DNA of 64,000 nucleotides, from contig CM055874.1 in assembly GCA_029582165.1 (NCBI GenBank), positions 30,712,883-30,776,882 of the forward strand. The letters are read 5' to 3'. A program made the translations under genes and the position numbers. Origin of the DNA: Portulaca oleracea (lineage: Eukaryota > Streptophyta > Magnoliopsida > Caryophyllales > Portulacaceae). The notes under the pieces were generated by a model. The model was not told where the DNA came from. It did not search any database and was given only the letters and a program-made list of their open reading frames with translations. Every line of letters starts with the position of its first letter. Positions within the stretch are counted from its first letter, which is position 1. Of this stretch, positions 50,312 to 63,265 are shown in pieces.

Positions 50312-52405
50312 GATGTAATTTAAGACTCGGTGACGATCCGCGAACCTTGAGTATCGAACGGAGTCCGGAGTTCCAAGCCCCCAACTGAGACACACCCGAC
50401 CCATGTTGGGAAACCCGAGTCATCTCAAAGGAATACCTATGGGAGTCGAAGATGAATCTCTAAAGTTGGATGTCTACCGACTGATGAGCTAAGGTCGTGT
50501 TCACTTGGTATCCATGAATAGTAACAATATTTATATGAGCACTTCGCCCTTGAGTCCGTAGGGCCATTAACAAGATGACGCCTTCCTGCCGTGCCAATCC
50601 ATTTCAGGAAACCTAAGCTTTCTCGAGGGTGTTCCCGTGGGAGTTGGACACCTATTCAAGGATGGAAGTAGCCCCACAAGGATTAGGGACATAACCGTAA
50701 CTAAGTTGTAATGATTAAGACGTTCGATGCAATTTAAGACTCGGTGACGATCCGCGAACCTTGAGTATCGAACGGAGTCCTGAGTTCCAAGTCCCAAACT
50801 GAGACACACCCAACCCATGTTGGGAAACCCGAGTCATCTCAAAGGAATACCTTTGGGAGTCGAAGATGAATCTCGAAAGTTGGAAGTCGGCCTTGGACCC
50901 TCGATGAGCTAAGGTCGTGTTGACTTGGTATTCATGAACAGTAACAATATTTATATGAGCACTTCGACGTTGAGTCCGTAGGGCCATTAACAGGATGACG
51001 CCTTGTTGCCATGCCAATCCATTTCGGGAAACCTGAGCTTTTTCGAGGGTGTACCCATGGGAATTGGAAACCTATTCAAGGATGGAAATAGCCCCACAAG
51101 GATTAGGGACATAACCGTAACTAAGTTTTAATGATTAAAACGTTCGATGTAATTTAAGACTCGGTGACGATCCGCGAACCTTGAGTATCGAACGGAGTCA
51201 TGAGTTCCAAGCCCCCAACTGAGACACACCCAACCCATGTTGGGAAACCCGAGTCATCTCAAAGGAATACCTATGGGAGTCGAAGATAAATCTCGAAAGT
51301 TGGAAGTCGGCCTCGGACCCTCGATGAGCCAAGGTCGTGTTCACTTGGTATCCATGAATAGTAACAATATTTATATGAGCACTTTGCCCTTGAGTCCGTA
51401 AGGTCATTAACAGGATGACGCCTTCCTGCCATGCCAATCCTTTTCGGGAAACCTGAGCTTTCTCGAGGGTCTACCCGTGGGAGTTGGACACCTATTCAAG
51501 GATGGAAGTAGGCCCAAAAAGATTAGGGACATAACCGTAACTAAGTTGTAATGATTAAGACGTTCGATGTAATTTAAGACTCGGTGACGATCCGCGAACC
51601 TTGAGTATCGAACGGAGTCCTGAGTTCCAAGCCCCAAACTGAGACACACCCAACCCATGTTGGGAAACCCGAGTCATCTCAAAGGAATACCTTTGGGAGT
51701 CGAAGATGAATCTCGAAAGTTGGAAGTCGGCCTTGGACCCTCGATGAGCTAAGGTCGTGTTCACTTGGTATTCATGAACAGTAACAATATTTATATGAGC
51801 ACTTCGACCTTGAGTCCGTAGGGCCATTAACAGGATGACGCCTTCTTGCCATGCCAATCCATTTCGGGAAACCTGAGCTTTTTCGAGGGTGTACCCATGG
51901 GAATAGGAAACCTATTCAAGGATGGAAGTAGCCCAACAAGGATTAGGGACATAACCGTAACTAAGTTTTAATGATTAAAACGTTCGATGTAATTTAAGAC
52001 TCGGTGACGATCCGCGAACCTTGAGTATCGAACGGAGTCATGAGTTCCATGCCCCCAACTGAGACACACCCGACCCATGTTGGGAAACCCGAGTCATCTC
52101 AAAGGAATACCTATGGGAGACGAAGATAAATCTCGAAAGTTGGATGTCGGCCTCGGACCCTCGATGAGCAAAGGTCGTGTTCACTTGGTATCCATGAACA
52201 GTAACAATATTTATATGAGCACTTTGCCCTTGAGTCCGTAAGGCCAATAATAGGATGACGCCTTCCTGCCATGCCAATCCATTTCGGGAAACCTAAGCTC
52301 TCTCGAGGGTGTACCCGTTGGAGTTGGACACCCATTCAAGGATGGAAGTAGCCCCACAAGGATTAGGGACATAACCGTAACTAAGTTGTAATGATTAAGA
52401 CGTTC
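50312..52405. repeat. Higher-order repeat E-A'-B'-A-B, copy 1
   Basis: Starts after the ATTAACACGTTC variant. A' is marked by AAGTCCCAAACTG, GAATTGGAAACC and GGAAATAGCCCC. B' is marked by CATGAGTTCCAAGCC with AATCCTTTTCGGG. Length 2094 bp. Confidence 0.7.
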
Positions 52406-53240
52406 GATGTAATTTAAGACTCGGTGACGATCCGCGAACCTTGAGTATCGAACGGAGTCCTTAGTTCCAAGCCCCCAACTGAGACACACCCGACCCATGT
52501 TAGGAAACCCGAGTCATCTCAAAGGAATACCTATGGGAGTCGAAGATAAATCTCGAAAGTTGGAAGTCGGCCTCGGACCCTCGATGAGCCAAGGTCGTGT
52601 TCACTTGGTATCCATGAACAGTAACAATATTTATATGAGCACTTTGCCCTTGAGCCCGTAAGGTCATTAACAGGATGACGCCTTCCTGCCATGCCAATCC
52701 TTTTCGAAACTCGAGCTTTCGAGGGTCTACCCGTGGGAGTTGGACACCTATTCAAGGATGGAAGTAGCCCCACAAGGATTAGGGACATAACCGTAACTAA
52801 GTTGTAATGATTAAGACGTTCGATGTAATTTAAGACTCGGTGACGATCCGCGAACCTTGAGTATCGAACGGAGTCCTTAGTTCCAAGCCCCCAACTGAGA
52901 AACACCCGACCCATGTTGGGAAACCCGAGTCATCTCAAAGGAATACCTATGGGAGTCGAAGATGAATCTCGAAAGTTGGAAGTCGGCCTCGGACCCTCGA
53001 TGAGCTAAGGTCGTGTTCACTTGGTATCCATGAACAGTAACAATATATATATGAGTACTTCGCGCTTGAGTCCGTGAACCATTATCATGTTGACGCCTTC
53101 CTGCCATGCTAATCCATTTCGGGAAACTTGAGCTTTCTCAAGGGTGTACCCGTGGGAGTTGGAAACCTATTTAAGGATAGAAGTAGCCCCACAAGGATTA
53201 GGGACATAACCGTAACAAAGTTTTAATGATTAACACGTTC

Positions 53241-55340
53241 GATGTAATTTAAGACTCGGTGACGATCCCCGAACCTTGAGTATCGAACGGAGTCCTGAGT
53301 TCCAAGCCCCCAACTGAGACACACCCGACCCATGTTGGGAAACCCGAGTCATCTCAAAGGAATACCTATGGGAGTCGAAGATGAATCTCGAAAGTTGGAT
53401 GTCGGCCTCGGACCCTCGATGAGCTAAGGTCGTGTTCACTTGGTATCCATGAACAGTAACAATATTTATATGAGCACTTCGCCCTTGAGTCCGTAGGGCC
53501 ATTAACAGGTTGACGCCTTCCTGCCATGCCAATCCATTTCGGGAAACCTAAGCTTTCTCAAGGATGTACCCGTGGGAGTTGGACACCTATTCAAGGATGG
53601 AAGTAGCCACACAAGGATTAGGGACATTACCGTAACTAAGTTGTAATGATTAAGACGTTCGATGTAATTTAAGACTCGGTGACGATCCGCGAACCTTGAG
53701 TATCGAACGGAGTCCTGAGTTCCAAGTCCCAAACTGAGACACACCCATCCCATGTTGGGAAACCCGAGTCATCTCAAAGGAATACCTTTGGGAGTCGAAG
53801 ATGAATCTCGAAAGTTGGAAGTCGGCCTTGGACCCTCGATGAGCTAAGTTCGTGTTCACTTGGTATTCATGAACAGTAACAATATTTATATGAGCACTTC
53901 GACCTTGAGTCCGTAGGGCCATTAACAGGATGACGCCTTCTTGCCATGCCAATCCATTTCGGGAAACCTGAGCTTTTTCGAGGGTGTACCCATGGGAATT
54001 GGAAACCTATTCAAGGATGGAAATAGCCCCACAAGGATTAGGGACATAACCGTAACTAAGTTTTAATGATTAAAACGTTCGATGTAATTTAAGACTCGGT
54101 GACGATCTGCGAACCTTGAGTATCGAACGGAGTCATGAGTTCCAAGCCCCCAACTGAGACACACCCAACCCATGTTGCGAAACCCGAGTCATCTCAAAGG
54201 AATACCTATGGGAGTCGAAGATAAATCTCGAAAGTTGGAAGTCGGCCTCGGACCCTCGATGAGCCAAGGTCGTGTTCACTTGGTATCCTTGAACAGTAAC
54301 AATATTTATATGAGCACTTTGCCCTTGAGTCCGTAAGGTCATTAACAAGATGACGCCTTCCTGCCATGCCAATCCTTTTCGGGAAACCTGAGCTTTCTCG
54401 AGGGTCTACCCGTGGGAGTTGGAAACCTATTCAAGGATGGAAGTAGCTCCACAAGGATTAGGGACATAACGGAAACTAAGTTGTAATGATTAAGACGTTC
54501 GATGTAATTTAAGACTCGGTGACGATCCGCGAACCTTGAGTATCGAACGGAGTCCTTAGTTCCAAGCCCCAAACTGAGACACACCCAACCCATGTTGGGA
54601 AACCCGAGTCATCTCAAAGGAATACCTTTGGGAGTCAAAGATGAATCTCGAAAGTTGGAAGTCGGCCTTGGACCCTCGATGAGCTAAGGTCGTGTTCACT
54701 TGGTATTCATGAACAATAACAATATTTATATGAGCACTTTGACCTTGAGTCCGAAGGGCCATTAACAGGATGACGCCTTCTTGCCATGCCAATCCATTTC
54801 GGGAAACCTGAGCTTTTTCGAGGGTGTACCCATGGGAATTGGAAACCTATTCAAGGATAGAAGTAGCCCAACAAGGATTAGGGACATAACCGCAACTATG
54901 TTTTAATGATTAAAACGTTCGATGTAATTTAAGACTTGGTGACGATCCGCGAACCTTGAGTATCGAACGGAGTCATGAGTTCCATGCCCCCAACTGAGAC
55001 ACACCCGACCCATGTTGGGAAACCCGAGTCATCTCAAAGGAATACCTATGGGAGTCGAAGATAAATCTCGAAAGTTGGAAATCGGCGTCGGACCCTCGAT
55101 GAGCCAAGGTCGTGTTCACTTGGTATCCATGAATAGTAACAATATTTATATGATCACTTTGCCCTTGAGTCCGTAAGGCCAATAATAGGATGACGCCTTC
55201 CTGCCATGCCAATCCATTTTGGGAAACCTGAGCTTTCTCGAGGGTGTACCCGTTGGAGTTGGACACCCATTCAAGGATGGAAGTAGCCCCACAAGGATTA
55301 GGGACATAACCGTAACAAAGTTTTAATGATTAAGACGTTC
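53241..55340. repeat. Higher-order repeat E-A'-B'-A-B, copy 2
   Basis: Same order of marks as copy 1, also starting after ATTAACACGTTC, length 2100 bp. Its A/B border has the private changes CCGCAACTATG and AAGACTTGGTG, and its B unit has CCATTTTGGGAAAC; copy 4 has them too. Confidence 0.75.
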
Positions 55341-57413
55341 GATGTAATTTAAGACTCGGTGACGATCCGCGAACCTTGAGTATCGAACGGAGTCCAGAGT
55401 TCCAAGCCCCCAACTGAGACACACCCGACCCATGTTGGGAAACCCCAGTCATCTCAAAGGAATACCTATGGGAGTCGAAGATGAATCTCGAAAGTTGGAT
55501 GTCGGCCTCGGACTCTCGATGAGCTAAGGTCGTGTTCACTTGGTATCCATGAACAGTAACAATATTTATATGAGCACTTCGCCCTTGAGTCCGTAGGGCC
55601 ATTAACAGGATGACGCCTTCCTGCCATGCCAATCCATTTCGGGAAACCTGAGCTTTCTCGAAGGTCTACCCGTGGGAGTTGGACACCTATTCAAGGATGG
55701 AAGTAGCCCCACAAGGATTAGGGACATAACCGTAACTAAGTTGTAATGATTAAGACGTTCGATGTAATTTAAGACTCGGTGACGATCCGCGAACCTTGAG
55801 TATCGAACGGAGTCCTTAGTTCCAAGCCCCAAACTGAGACACACCCAACCCATGTTGGGAAACCCGAGTCATCTCAAAGGAATACCTTTGGGAGTCGAAG
55901 ATGAATCTCGAAAGTTGAAGTCACTGACCCTCGATGAGCTAAGGTCGTTCACTTGGTATTCATGAAGAACAATATTTATATGAGCACTTCGACCTTGAGT
56001 CCGTAGGCCATTAACAGATGACGCCTTCTTGCCATGCCAATCCATTTCGAAACCGAGCTTTTTCGAGGGTGTACGGGAATAGGAAACCTATTCAAGGATG
56101 GAAGTAGCCCCACAAGGATTAGGGACATAACCGTAACTAAGTTTTAATGATTAAAACGTTCGATGTAATTTAAGACTCGGTGACGATCCGCAACTTGAGT
56201 ATCGAGCAGTCATGAGTTCCATGCCCCAATCGAGACACACCCGACCCATGTTGGGAAACCCGAGTCATCTCAAAGGAATACCTATGGAGTCGAAGATAAA
56301 TCTCGAAAGTTGGAAGTCGGCCGACTCGATGAGCCAAGGTCGTGTTCACTTGGTATCCATGAACAAGAATAATATTTATATGAGCACTTTGCCTCGAGTC
56401 CGTAAGGCCAATAATAGATGACGCCTTCCCGCCATGCCAATCCATTTCGAAACCTAAGCTCTCTCGAGGGTGTACCGTTGGAGTTGGACACCCATTCAAG
56501 GATGGAAGTAGCCCACAAGGATTAGGGACATAACCGTAACTAAGTTGTAATGATTAAGACGTTCGATGTAATTTAAGACTCGGTGACGATCCGCGAACCT
56601 TGAGTATCGAACGGAGTCCTGAGTTCCAAGCCCCCAACTGAGACACACCCCACCCATATTGGGAAACCCGAGTCATCTCAAAGGAATTCCTATGGGAGTC
56701 CAAGATGAATCTCGAAAGTTGGAAGTCGGCCTCGGACCCTCGATGAGCTAAGGTCGTGTTCACTTGGTATCCATGAACAGTAACAATAGTTATATGAGCA
56801 CTTCGCCCTTGAGTCCGTAGGGCCATTAACAGGATGACGCCTTCCTGCCATGCCAATCCATTTCGGGAAACCTAAGCTTTCTCGAGGGTGTACCCGTGAG
56901 AGTTGGAAACCTATTCAAGGATGGAAGTAGCCCCACAAGGATTAAGGACATAACCGTAACTAAGTTGTAATGATTAAGACGTTCGATGTAATTTAAGACT
57001 CGGTGACGATCCGCGAACCTTGAGTATCGAACGGAGTCCTTAGTTCCAAGCCCCCAACTGAGACACACCCGACCCATGTTGGGAAACCCGAGTCATCTCA
57101 AAGGAATACCTAATGGAGTCGAAGATGAATCTCGAAAGTTGGAAGTCGGCCTCGGACCCTCGATGAGCTAAGGTCGTGTTCACTTGGTATCCATGAATAG
57201 TAACAATATTTATATGAGCACTTCGCCCTTGAGTCCGTGAACCATTAACATGATGATGCCTTCCTGCCATGCTAATCCATTTCGGGAAACCTGAGCTTTC
57301 TCAAGGGTGTACCCGTGGGAGTTGGAAACCTATTTAAGGATAGAAGTAGCCCCACAAGGATTAGGGACATAACCGTAACAAAGTTTTAATGATTAACACG
57401 TTCGATGTAATTT

Positions 57414-59494
57414 AAGACTCTGACGATCCGCGAACTTGAGTATCGAATCTGAGTCCGAGATCCTAGCCCCAACCGAGACACACCCACCCATGGGGAAACC
57501 CGAGTCATCTCAAAGGAATACCTATGGGAGTCGAAGATGAATCTCGAAAGTTGGATGTCGGCCTCGGACCCTCGATGAGCTAAGGTCGTGTTCACTTGGT
57601 ATCCATGAACAGTAACAATATTTATATGAGCACTTCGCCCTTGAGTCCGTAGGGCCATTAACAGGATGACGCCTTCCTGCCATGCCAATCCATTTCGGGA
57701 AACCTAAGCTTTCTCGAGGGTGTACCCGTGGGAGTTGGACACCTATTCAAGGATGGAAGTAGCCCCACAAGGATTAGGGACATAACCGTAACTAAGTTGT
57801 AATGATTAAGACGTTCGATGTAATTTAAGACTCGGTGACAATCCGCGAACCTTGAGTATCGAACGGAGTCCTGAGTTCCAAGTCCCAAACTGAGACACAC
57901 CCAACCCATGTTGGGAAACCCGAGTCATCTCAAAGGAATACCTTTGGGAGTCGAAGATGAATCTCGAAAGTTGGAAGTCGGCCTTGGACCCTCGATGAGC
58001 TAAGGTCGTGTTCACTTGGTATTCATGAACAGTAACAATATTTATATGAGCCCTTCGACGTTGAGTCCGTAGGGCCATTAACAGGATGACGCCTTGTTGC
58101 CATGCCAATCCATTTCGGGAAACCTGAGCTTTTTCGAGGGTGTACCCATGGGAATTGGAAACCTATTCAAGGATGGAAATATCCCCACAAGGATTAGGGA
58201 CATAACCGTAACTAAGTTTTAATGATTAAAACGTTCGATGTAATTTAAGACTCGGTGACGATCCGCGAACCTTGAGTATCGAACGGAGTCATGAGTTCCA
58301 AGCCCCCAACTGAGACACACCCAACCCATGTTGGGAAACCCGAGTCATCTCAAAGGAATACCTATGGGAGTCGAAGATAAATCTCGAAAGTTGGAAGTCG
58401 GCCTCGGACCCTCGATGAGCCAAGGTCGTGTTCACTTGGTATCCATGAACAGTAACAATATTTATATGAGCACTTTGCCCTTGAGTCCGTAAGGTCAATA
58501 ACAGGATGACGCCTTCCTGCCATGCCAATCCTTTTCGGGAAACCTTAGCTTTCTCGAGGGTCTACCCGTGGGAGTTGGACACCTATTCAAGGATGGAAGT
58601 AGGCCCACAAGGATTAGGGACATAACCGTAACTAAGTTGTAATGATTAAGACGTTCGATGTAATTTAAGACTCGGTGACGATCCGCGAACCTTGAGTATC
58701 GAACGGAGTCCTGAGTTCCAAGCCCCAAACTGAGACACACCCAACCCATGTTGGGAAACCCGTGTCATCTCAAAGGAATACCTTTGGGAGTCGAAGATGA
58801 ATTTCGAAAGTTGGAAGTCGGCCTTGGACCCTCGATGAGCTAAGGTCGTGTTCACTTGGTATTAATGAACAGTAACAATATTTATATGAGCACTTCGACC
58901 TTGAGTCCGTAGGTCCATTAACAAGACGACGCCTTGTTGCCATGCCAATCCATTTCGGGAAACCTGAGCTTTTTCGAGGGTGTACCCATGGGAATTGGAA
59001 ACCTATTCAAGGATGGAAATAGCCCCACAAGGATTAGGGACATAACCGTAACTAAGTTTTAATGATTAAAACGTTCGATGTAATTTAAGACTCGGTGACG
59101 ATCCGCGAACCTTGAGTATCGAACGGAGTCATGAGTTCCAAGCCCCCAACTGAGACACACCCGACCCATGTTAGGAAACCCGAGTCATCTCAAAGGAATA
59201 CCTATGGGAGTCGAAGATAAATCTCGAAAGTTGGAAGTCGGCCTCGGACCCTCGATGAGCCAAGGTCGTGTTCACTTGGTATCCATGAATAGTAACAATA
59301 TTTATATGAGCACTTGCCTCGAGTCCGTAAGGTCATTAACAGGATGACGCCTTCCTGCCATGCCAATCCTTTTCGGGAAACCTGAGCTTTCTCGAGGTTC
59401 TACCCGTGGGAGTTGGACACCTATTCAAGGATGGAAGTAGCCCCACAAGGATTAGGGACATAACCGTAACTAAGTTGTAATGATTAAGACGTTC
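57414..59494. repeat. Higher-order repeat E-A'-B'-A-B', copy 3
   Basis: Starts after ATTAACACGTTC. The last unit is B'-like (AAGCCCCCAACTG, AATCCTTTTCGGG) rather than B, so this copy differs at its end. The E unit has a local micro-variant patch at 57420-57500. Confidence 0.65.
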
Positions 59495-59910
59495 GATGTA
59501 ATTTAAGACTCGGTGACGATCCGCGAACCTTGAGTATCGAACGGAGTCCTTAGTTCCAAGCCCCAATCGAGACACCCGACCCATGTTGGGAAACCCGAGT
59601 CATCTCAAAGGAATACCTATGGGAGTCGAAGATGAATCTCGAAAGTTGTAAGTCGGCCTCGGACCCTCGATGAGCTAAGGTCGTGTTCACTTGGTATCCA
59701 TGAATAGTAACAATATATATATGAGTACTTCGCGCTTGAGTCCGTGAACCATTAACATGATGACGCCTTCCTGCCATGCTAATCCATTTCGGGAAACCTG
59801 AGCTTTCTCAAGGGTGTACCCGTGGGAGTTGGAAACCTATTTAAGGATAGAAGTAGCCCCACAAGGATTAAGGACATAACCGTAACAAAGTTTTAATGAT
59901 TAACACGTTC

Positions 59911-62000
59911 GATGTAATTTAAGACTCGGTGACAATCCCCGAACCTTGAGTATCGAACGGAGTCCTGAGTTCCAAGCCCCCAACTGAGACACACCCGACC
60001 CATGTTGGGAAACCCGAGTCATCTCAAAGGAATACCTATGGGAGTCGAAGATGAATCTCGAAAGTTGGATGTCGGCCTCGGACCCTCGATGAGCTAAGGT
60101 CGTGTTCACTTGGTATCCATGAACAGTAACAATATTTATATGAGCACTTCGCCCTTGAGTCCGTAGGGCCATTAACAGGATGACGCCTTCCTGCCATGCC
60201 AATCAATTTCGGGAAACCTAAGCTTTCTCAAGGGTGTACCCGTGGGAGTTGGACACCTATTCAAGGATGGAAGTAGCCCCACAAGGATTAGGGACATAAC
60301 CGTAACTAAGTTGTAATGATTAAGACGTTCGATGTAATTTAAGACTCGGTCACGATCCGCGAACCTTGAGTATCGAACGGAGTCCTGAGTTCCAAGTCCC
60401 AAACTGAGACACACCCAACCCATGTTGGGAAACCCGAGTCATCTCAAAGGAATACCTTTGGGAGTCGAAGATGAATCTCGAAAGTTGGAAGTCGCCCTTG
60501 GACCCTCGATGAGCTAAGGTCGTGTTCACTTGGTATTCATGAACAGTAACAATATTTATATGAGCACTTCGACCTTGAGTCCGTAGGGCCATTAACAGGA
60601 TGACGCCTTGTTGCCATGCCAATCCATTTCGGGAAACCTGAGCTTTTTCGAGGGTGTACCCATGGGAATTGGAAACCTATTCAAGGTTGGAAATAGCCCC
60701 ACAAGGATTAGGGACATAACCGTAACTAAGTTTTAATGATTAAAACGTTCGATGTAATTTAAGACTCGGTGACGATCCGCGAACCTTGAGTATCGAACGG
60801 AGTCATGAGTTCCAAGCCCCAATCGAGACACACCACCCATGTTGGGAAACCCGAGTCATCTCAAAGGAATACCTATGGGAGTCGAAGATGAATCTCGAAA
60901 GTTGGAAGTCGGCCTCGGACTCGATGAGCAAGGTCGTTCACTTGGTATCCATGAACAAACAATATTTATATGAGCACTTTGCCTCGAGTCCGTAAGGTCA
61001 TTAACAGGATGACGCCTTCCTGCCATGCCAATCCTTTTCGGGAAACCTGAGCTTTCTCGAGGGTCTACCCGTGGGAGTTGGACACCTATTCAAGGATGGA
61101 AGTAGCCCCACAAGGATTAGGGACATAACCGTAACTAAGTTGTAATGATTAAGACGTTCGATGTAATTTAAGACTCGGTGACGATTCCGCGAACCTTGAG
61201 TATCGAACGGAGTCCTGAGTTCCAAGCCCCAAACTGAGACTCACCCAACCCATGTTGGGAAACCCGAGTCATCTCAAAGGAATACCTTTGGGAGTCGAAG
61301 ATGAATCTCGAAAGTTGGAAGTCGGCCTTGGACCCTCGATGAGCTAAGGTCGTGTTCACTTGGTATTCATGAACAGTAACAATATTTATATGAGCACTTC
61401 GACCTTGAGTCCAAAGGGCCATTAACAGGATGACACCTTCTTGCCATGCCAATCCATTTCGGGAAACCTGAGCTTTTTCGAGGGTGTACCCATGGGAATT
61501 GGAAACCTATTCAAGGATGGAAGTAGCCCAACAAAGATTAGGGACATAACCGCAACTATGTTTTAATGATTAAAACGTTCGATGTAATTTAAGACTTGGT
61601 GACGATCCGCGAACCTTGAGTATCGAACGGAGTCATGAGTTCCATGCCCCCAACTGAGACACACCCGACCCATGTTGGGAAACCCGAGTCATCTCAAAGG
61701 AATACCTATGGGAGTCCAAGATAAATCTCGAAAGTTGGAAGTCGGCATCGGACCCTCGATGAGCCAAGGTCGTGTTCACTTGGTATCCATGAACAGTAAC
61801 AATATTTATATGAGCACTTTGCCCTTGAGTCCGTAAGGCCAATAATAGGATGACGCCTTCCTGCCATGCCAATCCATTTTGGGAAACTTGAGCTTTCTCG
61901 AGGGTGTACCCGTTGGAGTTGGACACCCATTCAAGGATGGAAGTAGCCCCACAAGGATTAGGGACATAACCGTAACTAGGTTGTAATGATTAAGACGTTC
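59911..62000. repeat. Higher-order repeat E-A'-B'-A-B, copy 4
   Basis: Starts after ATTAACACGTTC, length 2090 bp. It shares CCGCAACTATG (near 61550), AAGACTTGGTG (near 61592) and CCATTTTGGGAAAC (near 61873) with copy 2. A C unit (ATTCCTATGGGAGTCC) follows. Confidence 0.75.
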
Positions 62001-63030
62001 GATGTAATTTAAGACTCGGTGTCGATCCGCGAACCTTGAGTATCGAACGGAGTCCTGAGTTCCAAACCCCAACTGAGACACACCCCACCCATATTGGGAA
62101 ACCCGAGTCATCTCAAAGGAATTCCTATGGGAGTCCAAGATGAATCTCGAAAGTTGGAAGTCGGCCTTGGACCCTCGATGAGCTAAGGTCGTGTTCACTT
62201 GGTATCCATGAACAGTAACAATAGTTATATGAGCACTTCGCCCTTGAGTCTGTAGGGCCATTAACAGGATGACGCCTTCCTGCCATGCCAATCCATTTCG
62301 GGAAACCTGAGCTTTCTCGAGGGTGTACCCGTGGGAGTTGGACACCTATTCAAGGATGGAAGTAGCCCCACAAGGATTAGGGACATAACCGTAACTAAGT
62401 TGTGATGATTAAGACGTTCGATGTAATTTAAGACACGGTGACGATCCGCGAACCTTGAGTATCTAACGGAGTCCTAAGTTCCAAGCCCCCAACTGAGACA
62501 CACTCACCCATGTTGGGAAACCCGAGTCATCTCAAAGGAATACCTATGGGAGTTGAAGATGAATCTCGAAAGTTGGAAGTCGGCCTCGGACCCTCGATGA
62601 GCTAAGGTCGTGTTCACTTGGTATCCATGAACAGTAACAATATTTATATGATTACTTCGCCCTTGAGTCCGTAGGGCCATTAACATGATGACGCCTTCCT
62701 CCCATGCTAATCCATTTCGGGAAACCTAAGCTTTCTCGAGGGTGTACCCGTGGGAGTTGGAAACCTATTTAAGGATAGAAGTAGCCCCACAAGGATTAGG
62801 GACATAACCGTAACTAAGTTGTAATGATTAAGACGTACGATGTAATTTAAGACTCGGTGACGATCCGCGAACCTTGAGTATCGAACGGAGTCCTGAGTTC
62901 CAAGCCCCCAACTGAGACACACCCGACCTATGTTGGGAAACCCGAGTCATCTCAAAGGAATACCTATGGGAGTCGAAGATGAATCTCAAATGTTGGAAGT
63001 CGGGCTCGGACCCTCGATGAGCTAAGGTCG

Positions 63031-63265
63031 TGTTCACTTGGTATCCATGAATAGTAACAATATTTATATAAGCACTTCGACCTTGAGTCCGTAAGGCCAT
63101 TAACAGGATGACTGCCTTTCTGCCATGCCAACCCATTTCGGGAAACCATAGCTTTCTCGAGGGTGTACCTGTGGGAGTAGGACACCTATTCAAGGATGGA
63201 AGTAGCCTCATATGGATTAGGGACATAACCATAATTAAGTTTTAATGATTAAGAATTTCGATGTA
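63031..63265. repeat. Rare satellite variant (type F), right copy
   Basis: Carries the same unusual marks as 15241-15480 (ATAAGCACTTCGACC, GATGACTGC, AACCCATTTCGG, AAACCATAGC, GTACCTGTGG, GAGTAGGAC, ATAACCATAA), almost 48 kb away. Confidence 0.8.
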
